A stretch of 64,000 bases of DNA. Origin: Streptomyces justiciae (GTDB lineage: Bacteria > Actinomycetota > Actinomycetes > Streptomycetales > Streptomycetaceae). Both the position numbers and the translations under genes were made by a program. The first letter of the stretch is position 1. Each line of letters begins with the position of its first letter. A model generated the notes under the pieces. That model worked only from the letters and a program-made list of their open reading frames with translations, was not told the DNA's origin and searched no databases. Below are positions 1 to 9,874 of the stretch, one piece after another. The stretch covers positions 271,672 through 335,671 of the forward strand of contig NZ_JADDXU010000012.1 in NCBI RefSeq assembly GCF_015163075.1, given 5' to 3'.

Positions 1-34
1 GGACGGGTAAGGGCGGCGGGGGCGAGAGAAATCC

Positions 35-949
35 CTACCCCCGCGTCAGCGACAACAGCTCCCGCGCCGGCCCCACCGGCCGATGCCCCGTCGGCCACAC
101 CGCGCGCAGGTCACGGGCCAGCGACACGCCCTCCACCGGCACCGGGACCAGCCTCCGCATCGCCATCTCCTCCCCCACCGCCAACTCGCTCAGCACCGCC
201 GGCCCCGCCCCGCTCACCGCCGCCGCCTTCACCGCCGTGGTGGACGACAACTCGATCAGCGGACGCGCCAGACCCCCCAGCGCCGCGTCCAGCACCTGCC
301 GCGTCCCCGACCCCTTCTCCCGCAGGATCAGCGGCGTCGCCGCCAACTCCTCCGCCGCCAGCGGGCGTCGGCGGCGGGCCCACGGGTGGGCCGGGGCCGT
401 GACGACGATGAGGCGGTCGTGGGCGATGACGACCGAGTCCAGGCCGGTCGGGACCGTGAGCCCCTCCACGAAGCCGAGGTCCGCCTCGTCCGCCAACAGG
501 CGCGACGCCACCGCCGCCGAGTTGCCCGCCAGCAACGACACGGCCGTGTCGGGGCGTTGGGCCCGCAGGGCCAGCAGCCAGCCCGGCAGCAGATACTCCG
601 CGATCGTCATGCTCGCCGCCACCCGCAGCCGCGAGTCCCGCCGGTCCCGCAGCGCCTGCGCCCCCGCGTCGAACGCCTCCGCCGCCTCCACGATCCGCCG
701 CGCCCAGTCCGTGACCAGCGCCCCGGCGTCCGTCAGCCGCGAACCGCGGGGCGAGCGGTCCACCAGCGCCACGCCCAGCTGACGTTCCATGGACCGGATA
801 CGGCTGCTCGCCGCGGGCTGGGTGATGCCGACCTCACGGGCCGCCGCGCCGAGACTGCCGAGCCGCGCCACCGCCAGCAGCAGCTCCAGCGCCCCCAGGT
901 CGGGGACTCTGTGCGCCAGCGTGCCGCTGACCGTACCCTCACTGCTCAT
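35..949 (-). CDS. LysR-family transcriptional regulator
   Basis: A 304-residue DNA-binding regulator of normal LysR length. Residues about 15-75 form the winged helix-turn-helix (LELLLAVARLGSLGAAAREVGITQPAASSR region) and the rest is a periplasmic-binding-like effector domain. The gene is divergent from the TDT-type transporter starting at 1020, with only 70 bp between, the classic arrangement in which a LysR protein controls the neighbouring gene. The effector is unknown; a C4-dicarboxylate, sulfite or related anion is possible given the transporter. The family call is firm; the target is inferred from position. Confidence 0.9.
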   Translation of the reverse strand: MSSEGTVSGTLAHRVPDLGALELLLAVARLGSLGAAAREVGITQPAASSRIRSMERQLGVALVDRSPRGSRLTDAGALVTDWARRIVEAAEAFDAGAQALRDRRDSRLRVAASMTIAEYLLPGWLLALRAQRPDTAVSLLAGNSAAVASRLLADEADLGFVEGLTVPTGLDSVVIAHDRLIVVTAPAHPWARRRRPLAAEELAATPLILREKGSGTRQVLDAALGGLARPLIELSSTTAVKAAAVSGAGPAVLSELAVGEEMAMRRLVPVPVEGVSLARDLRAVWPTGHRPVGPARELLSLTRG

Positions 950-963
950 AAGCCCAGTTTATG
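947..963. promoter_or_regulatory. possible LysR-type box in divergent promoter
   Basis: An ATAA-N7-TTAT dyad (948-962, within CATAA...TTATG) lies between the divergent LysR and transporter genes and overlaps the LysR start codon. The spacing fits the T-N11-A shape of LysR sites. It is a single short palindrome, so it may be chance. Confidence 0.3.
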
Positions 964-1019
964 CCCTCATAGAGAGATCGTCCCTGGTGGGGAGCACCGA
1001 ACCGCGCGACGCTCGAAGC

Positions 1020-2162
<1,143 letters not shown>

Positions 2163-2825
2163 GGGAAGGGCCGTACCAGGTGAGGTGCCGGCCGCTGACC
2201 AGGGCGCAGGGGATGCCGGGGAACGCCTCCGGGCCGTCCTCCGCCGTGAAGGCGTACGGCTCGTCCGGGAGGACCACCAGATCCGGCCGCGCCCCGAGCA
2301 ACTCCTCGACGGGGACGCGGGGGTAGCGGCTCTCGTGGGTCGCGTACACGTGGTCGACGCCCAGCCGCGCCAGTACGTCTCCCGCGAAGGTGTCCCGGCC
2401 CAGCACCATCCACGGGCGGCGCCAGATCGGTACGACGGCCCGCGCGCGGGACTCCGGGGGCGGCAGCGTCGCCCAGATCTCCTCCGCCTCGTCCAGCCAG
2501 CGCGGCCGGGCCGGCGCCCCGCAGGCCGCCAGCACCCGCGCCAGCTCCGAGAAGGCCTGCGGGACGGTCCGCACCTCGGTCACCAGGACGTCCATGCCCA
2601 CCTCGCGCAGGGCCGTGAGGTCGCGGGCGAGGTTCTCCTCCTCGTTGGCGATCACCAGATCGGGGGCGAGGTCGAGGATCCGGTCGAGCCTGGGGTTCTT
2701 GGTGCCGCCGATCCTGGTCACGTCCAGGTCGGCCGGATGCGTGCACCAGTCGGTGACGCCGACGAGCGCGCCGGGGACGGTCTCGGCCACCGCCTCCGTC
2801 AGGGACGGGACGAGGGAGACGACCC

Positions 2826-3398
2826 TCACGGGCGCGGTCGGTCCTGGACCGCCTCGATGTGTTCCGCGACGGCGACGACGACCAGCCGGGTGTCCGACAC
2901 GGTCGCGCGCCAGCGGTGCCGGACGCCGCCGGTGAGGTAGAGCGTGTCGCCCCGGCCGAGCCGGTAGGCCCGGCCCTCCGCCTCGATCTCGACCGCGCCG
3001 TCGGCGACGTACATCAACTGGTCGTTGCGGTACTGGAATTCACGGCCCGCGTCATGGTCGCCGGTGAACTCCTGGGCGTGCATCTGGTGATGACCGCGTA
3101 CCAGGGAACGGGCCCGGGGGCCGGGCGTCGCCGGCTCGGGGTCGTCGGCGCGCACGACGTCGACGCTGCACGCCGGGTCGGCGGCGGCGAGGAGTTCGAC
3201 GGCGGTGGTGCGCAGGGCGTCCGCGACCTTCTCCAGGGAGCTGGTGCTGGGGCGCGCCCGCTCGTTCTCGATCTGGCTCAGGAAGGGGACCGACAGGCCG
3301 CTGCGCTCGGCCACGACGGCGAGGGTGAGCTCCAGCGCGCGACGCCGCCGCCGTACGGCCGCGCCCACCCGCAGGGGCTGTTCTTTGTGGTCGCCCAT
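2826..3398 (-). CDS. XRE-family regulator with C-terminal cupin domain
   Basis: A 190-residue protein. Residues 10-70 are an XRE helix-turn-helix (LTLAVVAERSGLSVPFLSQIENERARPS), and residues 105-185 are a cupin fold (YVADGAVEIEAEGRAYRLGRGD, then GGVRHRWRA). This architecture usually binds a small ligand in the cupin and represses nearby metabolic or transport genes. It is the first gene of a two-gene leftward unit with the BtuF-like receptor (4-nt overlap). A 282-bp spacer separates it from the betaine transporter gene upstream. Confidence 0.88.
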   Translation of the reverse strand: MGDHKEQPLRVGAAVRRRRRALELTLAVVAERSGLSVPFLSQIENERARPSTSSLEKVADALRTTAVELLAAADPACSVDVVRADDPEPATPGPRARSLVRGHHQMHAQEFTGDHDAGREFQYRNDQLMYVADGAVEIEAEGRAYRLGRGDTLYLTGGVRHRWRATVSDTRLVVVAVAEHIEAVQDRPRP

Positions 3399-3564
3399 CG
3401 CTCCGGCTCCCTCCTTCGCTCGTCGGTCGGCACCGGTCGCTGAACATGTCTCTGTTGAGTTGTCTGCACCCTACGCATGTTCGGCAAACCGTTTCATGCA
3501 CCCGTCACATTGCCGTAAACCCGGTGCGGACAATCTCGCCAACTCCGGCCAGTAGATCAGCTCT

Positions 3565-3623
3565 CCGGCCGCCGTGTGAGGGGATTCCTCCGTCAGGACG
3601 AACGGCCTGACCACGACGGCCGG
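3565..3623 (-). terminator. complex hairpin, probable terminator of betaine transporter operon
   Basis: CCGGCCGCCGTG (3565-3576) pairs with CACGACGGCCGG (3612-3623) over 12 positions with one mismatch, enclosing a second small dyad (GTCAGG/CCTGAC, 3592-3611). It lies 58 nt downstream of the permease-fusion stop codon. There is no U tract, as is common in Streptomyces. Confidence 0.4.
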
Positions 3624-3680
3624 ATGAGGCTCAGGTGACGACGTAGCTGTATGTGGTTGTCCGATTTCTTTTCGTCGCGG

Positions 3681-6296
3681 CTACTGCGGAGTCATCCGAT
3701 CCACGACGTCGGGGTGCTTCTTCAGCCAGGCGTCGACGGCCTCGTCCTCGTGGCCCTGGCCGTGCGCGTTGATCTCGGCCTCCAGGGTACCGAGCTCGTC
3801 CTCGCTCATATGGAAGCCCTTGATCCACTTGGTGAGCTGCGGGTACTGCCCGGGGAACTTCTCGTTGGCGATCGTGCGGATCGTGTTCCCCTCGCCGAAG
3901 AGCTTCTTGCCGTCCTTCAACTTGGTGAGGTCGTACTGGCTGTACGCCCAGTGCGGCGACCAGAGCACGACGGCGACGGGCTTCTTCTCGGCGTACGCGC
4001 GCTTGAGCTCGGTGAGCATCGCGGGCGTGGAGCCGTCGACGACGTCGTACTCCTTGTCCAGGCCGTAGCCGGGCAGGACCTTGTTCTTCAGGAGGTTCAT
4101 CTCGCCGGTGCCCGGTTCGATGCCGATGATCTTCCCGTCGAAGAGGTCGGCCTTGCCCTTGAGGTCTTCGTAGGACTTGATCCCCTTGACGTACGAGGGG
4201 ACCGCGACCTCCAGCGAGGTCGGTTGGTACCAGGTGCCGAGGTCGGCGAGGCTGTCCTTGCTCTTCTCCCAGTAGTTCGCCTGCGCGTACGGCAGCCAGG
4301 CGTCGAAGTTGAGGTCCAGGTCCCCCGAGGCGAGGCCGGTGTAGACGGGGCCGACGTCCATCTGCTTCAGGTTCAGCTTGTAGCCGCGCCGCTCCAGGAC
4401 GTTCTTCCACAGGTGGGTGACGGCGATGTCCTCGTCCCAGGGGAACCAGGCGACGTCGATCGGGTTCTTGGCCTCGGCGGGCGCGGCCGCGCTCTTGGCG
4501 ACCGGGGCGAGCTTGTCGACCACGCCGGGGTTGCTCTTGAGCCAGGTGCGCACCGCGTCCTGCTGCTTGCCCTTGCCCGCCTTGTTGATCTCGGCTTCCA
4601 GGCTGGTGAGCTGCTTCTCGTCGAGCTTGAAGTCCTTCAGCCACTTGCCGACGGCCGGGTTCTTCGCGGCGAAGCCCTTGCGGGCGACGGTGTGGATGCC
4701 GTCACCGGAACCCCACGCGCCCTTGGGGTCCTTGAGCTTCTTCAGGTCGTAGTCGTTGTACGCCCAGTGCGGCGACCAGAGCGTGACGACGATCGGCTCC
4801 TTCTTGCTGTACTCGCGCTTGAGCTCGGCGAGCATCGCGGGCGTGGAACTGTCGACGACCTTGTACTCCTCGTCGAGGCCGTACGCCTTGAGGACCTTGC
4901 TCTTGAGCAGGGCCATCTCGCCGGCGCTGGACTCGATGCCGGTGATCTTCCCGCCGAACTCGGAGGCCTTGCCCTTGAGGTCGTCGAGGGAGTCGACGCC
5001 CTTCATGTACGACGGGACGCTCAGCTCCAGCGACGTCTTGCCGTACCAGGCGCCGAGGTCGTCGAGCTGGTCGCCGTACTTCTTCCAGTACTGCTCGTGG
5101 GTCGTCGGCAGCCAGGCGCCCGTCATGAAGTCGACGTTGCCGGAGGCGACGGAGGTGTAGAGAGGGCCCGCGTCGAGCTGCTTGGCCTCGACCTGGAAGC
5201 CGCGTTCCTCCAGGATCTCCTTCCAGAGGAAGGTGGAGGCGACGCCGTCGTCCCAGGGGACGTAGCCGATGCGGACCTTCTCGCCCTGGCCGACGTTCTT
5301 GCCGTCGGCGACCGGGGCCGTGCTGTCGCCCTTGCCGCCGAACATGCCCATGCCGCCCGCCACGAGGGCCAGGATCACGATGCCGACCACGGCGACCTGG
5401 GGGCGGGGGCGGTACGACCAGATCCGCAGCCCCTGTGCCGCGCGGGCCCGGGCGGCGGCGCGGCGGCCCAGCGGGGAGACCTGGGTGCCGAGGGCGCCGG
5501 TCATGCGGTCGAGGTAGATCGCGAGGATCACGATCGCGACGCCCGCCTCGGAGCCGAGGCCGACGTCGAGCTGGCCGATGGCCTCGTTGACCCGGCCGCC
5601 GAGGCCGCCGGTGCCGACCATGCCGGCGATCGCGGCCATGGACAGGCCGAGCATGATGACTTGGTTGACGCCCGCCATGACGGTGGGCAGGGCGAGCGGG
5701 AGCTGGACGCGCAGCAGGGTGTCCCGGGGAGTCGTGCCGAACGCCTCGGCCGCCTCGACCAGTTCCTTGTCGACCTGGCGGATGCCCAGCTCGGTCATGC
5801 GCACGCCGGGGGCGAGCGCGAAGATCAGGGTGGCGACGATGCCCGCGGAGGCGCCGGTGCCGAAGAACAGGATCGCCGGGATGAGGTAGATCATCGCGGG
5901 CAGCGTCTGCATGAAGTCCAGCACCGGCCGGACCAGCGCGCCGACCCGCTCGGAGCGGGCCGCCCAGATGCCCACCGGCACCGAGATCACCAGCGCGATG
6001 AGCGTGGCGACGAGGACGAGCGAGAGGGTCACCATCGCGTCGTCCCACAGTTCGAGGGAGTCGATGAAGGCGAAGCCCGCGAAGGTGAGGAGGCCGGCGG
6101 TGGTGCCGCGCAGCCAGAAGGCGATCACGGCGAAGATGCCCGCGAGGAGCAGGGGTTCGGGCGCCTGGAGGACGGCGTCGATGCCGTCGTAGGTGCCGGT
6201 GAAGACGGTCTTGAGGAAGTCGAAGAGCCAGCCCATGTGGGCGAGCAGCCAGTCGACGGCGTCGTTGACCCAGTCGCCGAGCGGAATCCTAGGCAT
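3681..6296 (-). CDS. glycine betaine/proline ABC importer: permease fused to two binding domains
   Basis: An 871-residue fusion. Residues 1-270 are an OpuAB/ProW-type permease with the EAA-like loop (AEAFGTTPRDTLLRVQLPLALPTVMAG). After a single extra TM near 290-315 come two OpuAC/ProX-type binding domains in tandem: about 335-590 (starting RIGYVPWDDGVAST) and about 600-870 (starting IDVAWFPWDEDIAVTH). Both contain LWSPHWAY and TPAMLxELKR motifs, so one is a duplicate of the other. Both face the extracytoplasmic side, tethered to the permease, and import betaine-type osmoprotectants with the ATPase encoded just upstream (8-nt overlap). Permease-binding protein fusions are known (OpuABC); the doubled receptor is less usual. 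Confidence 0.92.
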   Translation of the reverse strand: MPRIPLGDWVNDAVDWLLAHMGWLFDFLKTVFTGTYDGIDAVLQAPEPLLLAGIFAVIAFWLRGTTAGLLTFAGFAFIDSLELWDDAMVTLSLVLVATLIALVISVPVGIWAARSERVGALVRPVLDFMQTLPAMIYLIPAILFFGTGASAGIVATLIFALAPGVRMTELGIRQVDKELVEAAEAFGTTPRDTLLRVQLPLALPTVMAGVNQVIMLGLSMAAIAGMVGTGGLGGRVNEAIGQLDVGLGSEAGVAIVILAIYLDRMTGALGTQVSPLGRRAAARARAAQGLRIWSYRPRPQVAVVGIVILALVAGGMGMFGGKGDSTAPVADGKNVGQGEKVRIGYVPWDDGVASTFLWKEILEERGFQVEAKQLDAGPLYTSVASGNVDFMTGAWLPTTHEQYWKKYGDQLDDLGAWYGKTSLELSVPSYMKGVDSLDDLKGKASEFGGKITGIESSAGEMALLKSKVLKAYGLDEEYKVVDSSTPAMLAELKREYSKKEPIVVTLWSPHWAYNDYDLKKLKDPKGAWGSGDGIHTVARKGFAAKNPAVGKWLKDFKLDEKQLTSLEAEINKAGKGKQQDAVRTWLKSNPGVVDKLAPVAKSAAAPAEAKNPIDVAWFPWDEDIAVTHLWKNVLERRGYKLNLKQMDVGPVYTGLASGDLDLNFDAWLPYAQANYWEKSKDSLADLGTWYQPTSLEVAVPSYVKGIKSYEDLKGKADLFDGKIIGIEPGTGEMNLLKNKVLPGYGLDKEYDVVDGSTPAMLTELKRAYAEKKPVAVVLWSPHWAYSQYDLTKLKDGKKLFGEGNTIRTIANEKFPGQYPQLTKWIKGFHMSEDELGTLEAEINAHGQGHEDEAVDAWLKKHPDVVDRMTPQ

Positions 6297-7356
6297 GGGC
6301 GGCCTCCCGGTCCTGCTCGCGGTCCTGCTCGCCGAGGAAGCCGATCAGCCGCTGCGCCGGGATCACCCCGACGAGTTTCCGCTCGTCGTCGAGCACGGCC
6401 ACCGGATGGGTCGAGCGGGCGCTGACGGCGCAGAGCTCCGCGAACGGGGTGTCGGGCGTGACGGTCTCGCAGTCGCCCGCGCAGCCGCAGTCGGCCTCGT
6501 CGCCGCGTACGTCGGTGTCCATCACGGCGGACGCCGTGAGCACCCGGGAGCGGTCGACGTCCTTGGTGAAGGAGGCGACGTAGTCGTTCGCGGGCCGGAC
6601 CAGGATGTCCTCGGCGGTGCCGTTCTGGACGATGCGGCCGTCGCGCATGACGGCGATGCGGTCGCCGAGACGCATGGCCTCGTTGAGGTCGTGGGTGATG
6701 AAGACGATGGTCTTCTTCAGGGTCTGCTGGAGCGTGAGCAGCTGGTCCTGCATGTCACGGCGGATCAGCGGGTCCAGGGCGCTGAAGGACTCGTCCATCA
6801 GCAGCAGGTCGGCGTCGGTGGCCAGGGCGCGGGCGAGGCCGACGCGCTGCTGCATGCCACCGGACAGCTCGTCCGGCCAGGACTTCTCCCAGCCGGCCAG
6901 GCCGCACAGCTCCAGGGCCTCGGTGGCGCGCTTGACGCGTTCGGCCTTGGCCACGCCCTGGACGGCGAGACCGTAGGCGGCGTTCTCCAGGACACTGCGG
7001 TGCGGGAACAGCGCGAAGTGCTGGAACACCATGCTGATCTTGCGGGCGCGGACCTCGCGCAGGTCGCGGGCGCCGAGCGCGGTCAGGTCCTGGCCGTCGA
7101 AGCGGACGTGTCCCGCGGTCGGTTCCAGCAGCCCGTTGAGCATGCGCAGCAGCGTCGACTTGCCGGAACCGGACAGGCCCATGACGACGAAGATCTGGCC
7201 GGGGTCCACGGTGAAGGAGGCGTCGATGACGGCGGCGGTCGTTCCGTCGGCGCGCAGCTCCTCCCGGTCGGCTCCACTGCGCAGTCTCTCGACTGCCTCA
7301 CTCGGTCGTCTGCCGAACACCTTGTAGAGATGTTCGGCCTCAAGCCTGGATGACAC
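6289..7356 (-). CDS. glycine betaine/proline ABC importer ATPase (ProV/OpuAA type)
   Basis: A 355-residue ABC ATPase with Walker A GLSGSGKST, signature LSGGMQQRVGLARALA and Walker B LLMDESFSALDPL. The C-terminal region after about residue 265 carries CBS-like sequence (HPVAVLDDERKLVGVIPAQRLIGFL), the ionic-strength/ligand sensing module of OpuAA and ProV proteins. An insert CGCAGDC with three cysteines lies near residue 295. GTG 7356 is preferred over ATG 7371 because GAGG lies 5 nt upstream of it while the ATG has no ribosome site. It is the first gene of the two-gene importer operon and is divergent from the YrdB-like gene. Confidence 0.92.
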   Translation of the reverse strand: MSSRLEAEHLYKVFGRRPSEAVERLRSGADREELRADGTTAAVIDASFTVDPGQIFVVMGLSGSGKSTLLRMLNGLLEPTAGHVRFDGQDLTALGARDLREVRARKISMVFQHFALFPHRSVLENAAYGLAVQGVAKAERVKRATEALELCGLAGWEKSWPDELSGGMQQRVGLARALATDADLLLMDESFSALDPLIRRDMQDQLLTLQQTLKKTIVFITHDLNEAMRLGDRIAVMRDGRIVQNGTAEDILVRPANDYVASFTKDVDRSRVLTASAVMDTDVRGDEADCGCAGDCETVTPDTPFAELCAVSARSTHPVAVLDDERKLVGVIPAQRLIGFLGEQDREQDREAAHA

Positions 7357-7517
7357 GCGTACCTCTTGCATCGGGGGCGGGGGTCAGTGGCGGCGCCTGC
7401 CCCCGGCCGACCAGGACAAACCGGGAAGTGGTTCAGTTCACAACCAGTCCGTACGATCGCCCCCTCCAGTCCGTAGGATCACCGTCGACGCTTCACATCG
7501 GTGCTGGGGGGACGGCT

Positions 7518-7877
7518 GTGGAACGACCGGACGACAGACGCGCGTCGGTGCTGCGCTTCGCGACGGAGCTGGTGGCGTGGGTCGCCGCGCCCTGGGCGCT
7601 GGCCTCGTACTCCTGGGCGCTGGCGGTTCTCGCGGTGGTGGTCCTCATCGGTCTGCCGACCGTGTTCGCCACGCCGGGCGACAAGGCGCAGGTGATCGTC
7701 CCGGTGCCCGGCGCGGTCACGATCCTGCTGGTGCTGCTCCAGCTCGTCGCGGCGGTGGTGGCGGCGTGGTGGGCCTGGCCGGTGTGGGCGGCGGTTGTCG
7801 TGTCCGTGCTGGCCGCCGCGACCCTCGTCACCGAACAACCGCGCTGGCGCTGGCTGCTGACCCGCGTCGGCGGGTGA
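7518..7877 (+). CDS. YrdB/DUF2568-like small membrane protein
   Basis: A 119-residue protein with four predicted hydrophobic segments (about residues 10-30, 35-50, 65-85 and 88-102), matching the size and layout of the YrdB (DUF2568) family, whose function is unknown. GTG 7518 is chosen because a run of Gs (GGGGGGAC, from 7506) gives a ribosome site at good distance and upstream sequence is not hydrophobic or conserved in character. It ends 6 nt before the exonuclease gene. Confidence 0.7.
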   Translation: MERPDDRRASVLRFATELVAWVAAPWALASYSWALAVLAVVVLIGLPTVFATPGDKAQVIVPVPGAVTILLVLLQLVAAVVAAWWAWPVWAAVVVSVLAAATLVTEQPRWRWLLTRVGG

Positions 7878-7883
7878 CTGTCG

Positions 7884-8828
7884 GTGCCGTACGGCATGAT
7901 GCGAGGCGTGACCGGACGACTGATGCTTCTCGACACCGCCTCGCTCTACTTCCGCGCCTACTTCGGCGTCCCGGAGTCCGTGAAGGCCCCGGACGGCACA
8001 CCGGTGAACGCCGTGCGCGGGCTGCTGGAGTTCATCGACCGCCTGGTCAAGGACCACCGCCCGGATGAGCTGGTGGCCTGCATGGACGCCGACTGGCGCC
8101 CCCAGTGGCGGGTCGACCTGATCCCCTCCTACAAGGCCCACCGCGTCGCCGAGGAGCACGAGGTGGGACCGGACGAGGAGGAGGTGCCGGACACGCTGTC
8201 GCCGCAGGTGCCGGTCATCGAGGCCGTCCTGGACGCGCTCGGCATCGCGCGCGTGGGCGTCGAGGGGTACGAGGCGGACGACGTGATCGGCACGTTCACC
8301 GGGCGGGCGAAGGGCCCGGTCGACATCGTCACCGGCGACCGCGACCTGTACCAGCTGGTGGACGACGCCCGTGGCGTCCGCGTGCTGTACCCGCTCAAGG
8401 GCGTGGGCACGCTCCAGCTCACGGACGAGGCGTGGCTGCGCGAGAAGTATGGGGTCGACGGGCGTGGGTACGCGGATCTGGCGCTGCTGCGCGGCGATCC
8501 GAGCGACGGCCTGCCGGGCGTGCCCGGCATCGGGGAGAAAACGGCGGCCAAGCTGCTGGCCGAGTTCGGCGACCTGGCCGGGATCATGGCCGCGGTGGAC
8601 GACCCGAAGGCGAAGCTCACGCCGTCGCAGCGCAAGCGCCTGGACGAGTCGCGGCCGTATGTCGCGGTGGCACCGAAGGTCGTCCGGGTCGCGGACGACG
8701 TCCCGCTGCCGGACGTCGACACGACCCTGCCGAGCGGTCCGCGCGACCCGGCGGCGGTGGAGGAGCTGGGCGCCCGCTGGGGCCTCGGCGGCTCGCTGAA
8801 GCGGCTGCTGACCACCCTGGCACCGTAA
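7884..8828 (+). CDS. 5'-3' exonuclease (PIN-like/H3TH, flap nuclease family)
   Basis: A 314-residue stand-alone homologue of the 5'-nuclease domain of DNA polymerase I. Visible metal-binding and catalytic signatures are LMLLDTASLYFRAYFG near the start, GYEADDVIGTF near 130, VTGDRDLYQLV near 150, and the helix-3-turn-helix DNA clamp GVPGIGEKTAAKLLAEFG near 210. It removes flaps or RNA primers during DNA repair and replication. The start is uncertain: GTG 7884, ATG 7896 or 7899, and GTG 7908 are all in frame, and 7908 places MTGRLMLLD at the N-terminus as in typical members. Confidence 0.9.
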   Translation: MPYGMMRGVTGRLMLLDTASLYFRAYFGVPESVKAPDGTPVNAVRGLLEFIDRLVKDHRPDELVACMDADWRPQWRVDLIPSYKAHRVAEEHEVGPDEEEVPDTLSPQVPVIEAVLDALGIARVGVEGYEADDVIGTFTGRAKGPVDIVTGDRDLYQLVDDARGVRVLYPLKGVGTLQLTDEAWLREKYGVDGRGYADLALLRGDPSDGLPGVPGIGEKTAAKLLAEFGDLAGIMAAVDDPKAKLTPSQRKRLDESRPYVAVAPKVVRVADDVPLPDVDTTLPSGPRDPAAVEELGARWGLGGSLKRLLTTLAP

Positions 8829-8938
8829 ATCAGCTTCTCCGCTGGGCGGATCACCTTCTCAGCAGGCCGGAACGGCGCTCTCGCCCTTGGCTTAATCTTG
8901 CCTTCAGACGAGGGGTGTTAAGTAGGGGGAAGATGCTA

Positions 8939-8959
8939 ACTTAGGTAAGCCTAAGCATG
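8939..8959. promoter_or_regulatory. iron box (DmdR/IdeR-type operator)
   Basis: CTTAGG and CCTAAG arms around a TAAG centre (8940-8955) give a dyad matching about 12 of 19 positions of the actinobacterial iron-repressor consensus. It lies about 20 nt upstream of the siderophore-interacting protein start, so Fe2+-bound DmdR should repress that gene. Confidence 0.75.
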
Positions 8960-8976
8960 GGAGCAGGGAGGCCGCC

Positions 8977-9819
8977 ATGGCAGAACGACCGGGACGCAAG
9001 CCGCGGAAGCCGCATTCCGCGCAGGTCGTCCGCACCGAGCGGCTGACCCCGCACATGCAGCGGGTCGTGCTCGGTGGCGAGGGACTCGCCGAGTTCGCGG
9101 CGGACACCTGCACCGACCATTACGTGAAGCTGCTGTTCCCGGCCGGGGGTGCCGTCTATCCCGAGCCCTTCGACATGGAGCGGATCCGCGAGGAGTTCCC
9201 GCGCGAGCAGTGGCCGGTCACCCGGACCTACACGGTCCGGCACTGGGATGCCGAACACCGCGAGATGACCCTGGACTTCGTGATCCACGGCGACGAGGGC
9301 CTCGCCGGTCCGTGGGCGATGCGGGTCCAGCCGGGCGAGACCGTCCGCTTCATGGGCCCGGGCGGCGCCTACGCCCCCGACGAGGCCGCCGACTGGCATC
9401 TGCTCGTCGGTGACGAGAGCGCGCTGCCCGCGATCGCCCGTTCCCTGGAGGCGCTGCCCGACGGTGTCACCGCGTACGCCTTCGTCGAGGTGGCCGGTCC
9501 CGAGGAGGAGCAGAAGATCGACTCCGATGTGGACGTCGTCTGGCTGCACCGCGGGGACCGCCCGATCGGCGACGCGCTGACCGAGGCCGTGCGGGCGCTG
9601 GAGTTCCCCGAGGGGCGGGTGCACGCCTTCGTGCACGGCGAGGCGCACTTCGTGAAGGAGCTGCGGCACCTGCTGCGGGTCGAGCGGGAGATCCCGCGCG
9701 AGGACCTGTCGATCTCCGGCTACTGGCGGCTCGGCCACAACGAGGACGGCTGGCAGGCCTCGAAGCGGGAGTGGAACGCCCGCATCGAGACCGAGCAGGA
9801 GGGCACGCCGGCGGCGTAG
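8977..9819 (+). CDS. siderophore-interacting protein (FAD-dependent ferric-siderophore reductase family)
   Basis: A 280-residue protein of the ViuB/SIP family. Residues 10-140 form the FAD-binding barrel, including RTYTVRHWD near residue 80 (the R-x-Y-T flavin motif); the C-terminal half is the NAD(P)H-binding lobe with GDESALPAIARSLEALP near 147 and the terminal ISGYWRLGHNEDGW. It releases iron from imported ferric siderophores in the cytoplasm by reduction. Ribosome site AGGGAGG lies 5-6 nt before ATG 8977. The iron box at 8939-8959 indicates expression under iron limitation. No siderophore transporter is nearby. Confidence 0.93.
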   Translation: MAERPGRKPRKPHSAQVVRTERLTPHMQRVVLGGEGLAEFAADTCTDHYVKLLFPAGGAVYPEPFDMERIREEFPREQWPVTRTYTVRHWDAEHREMTLDFVIHGDEGLAGPWAMRVQPGETVRFMGPGGAYAPDEAADWHLLVGDESALPAIARSLEALPDGVTAYAFVEVAGPEEEQKIDSDVDVVWLHRGDRPIGDALTEAVRALEFPEGRVHAFVHGEAHFVKELRHLLRVEREIPREDLSISGYWRLGHNEDGWQASKREWNARIETEQEGTPAA

Positions 9820-9839
9820 CTCAGCGGTCAGCTGTTTCG

Positions 9840-9861
9840 GGAGGGCGCCGAGGCGCCCTCC
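9840..9861. terminator. bidirectional terminator hairpin
   Basis: GGAGGGCGCC (9840-9849) and GGCGCCCTCC (9852-9861) are perfectly complementary (8 usable bp with a 6-nt loop). It sits between the convergent siderophore-interacting protein and ABC permease genes. Confidence 0.75.
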
Positions 9862-9874
9862 TTCACCTTTCCCG

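Noticed and set aside
3651..6425. Long + strand frame opposite the betaine permease fusion
   Set aside because: Low-complexity, no domains, and fully antisense to a clear ABC transporter gene.
7356..7371. ATG 7371 as start of the betaine ATPase
   Set aside because: No ribosome site precedes it, whereas GTG 7356 has GAGG at proper spacing.
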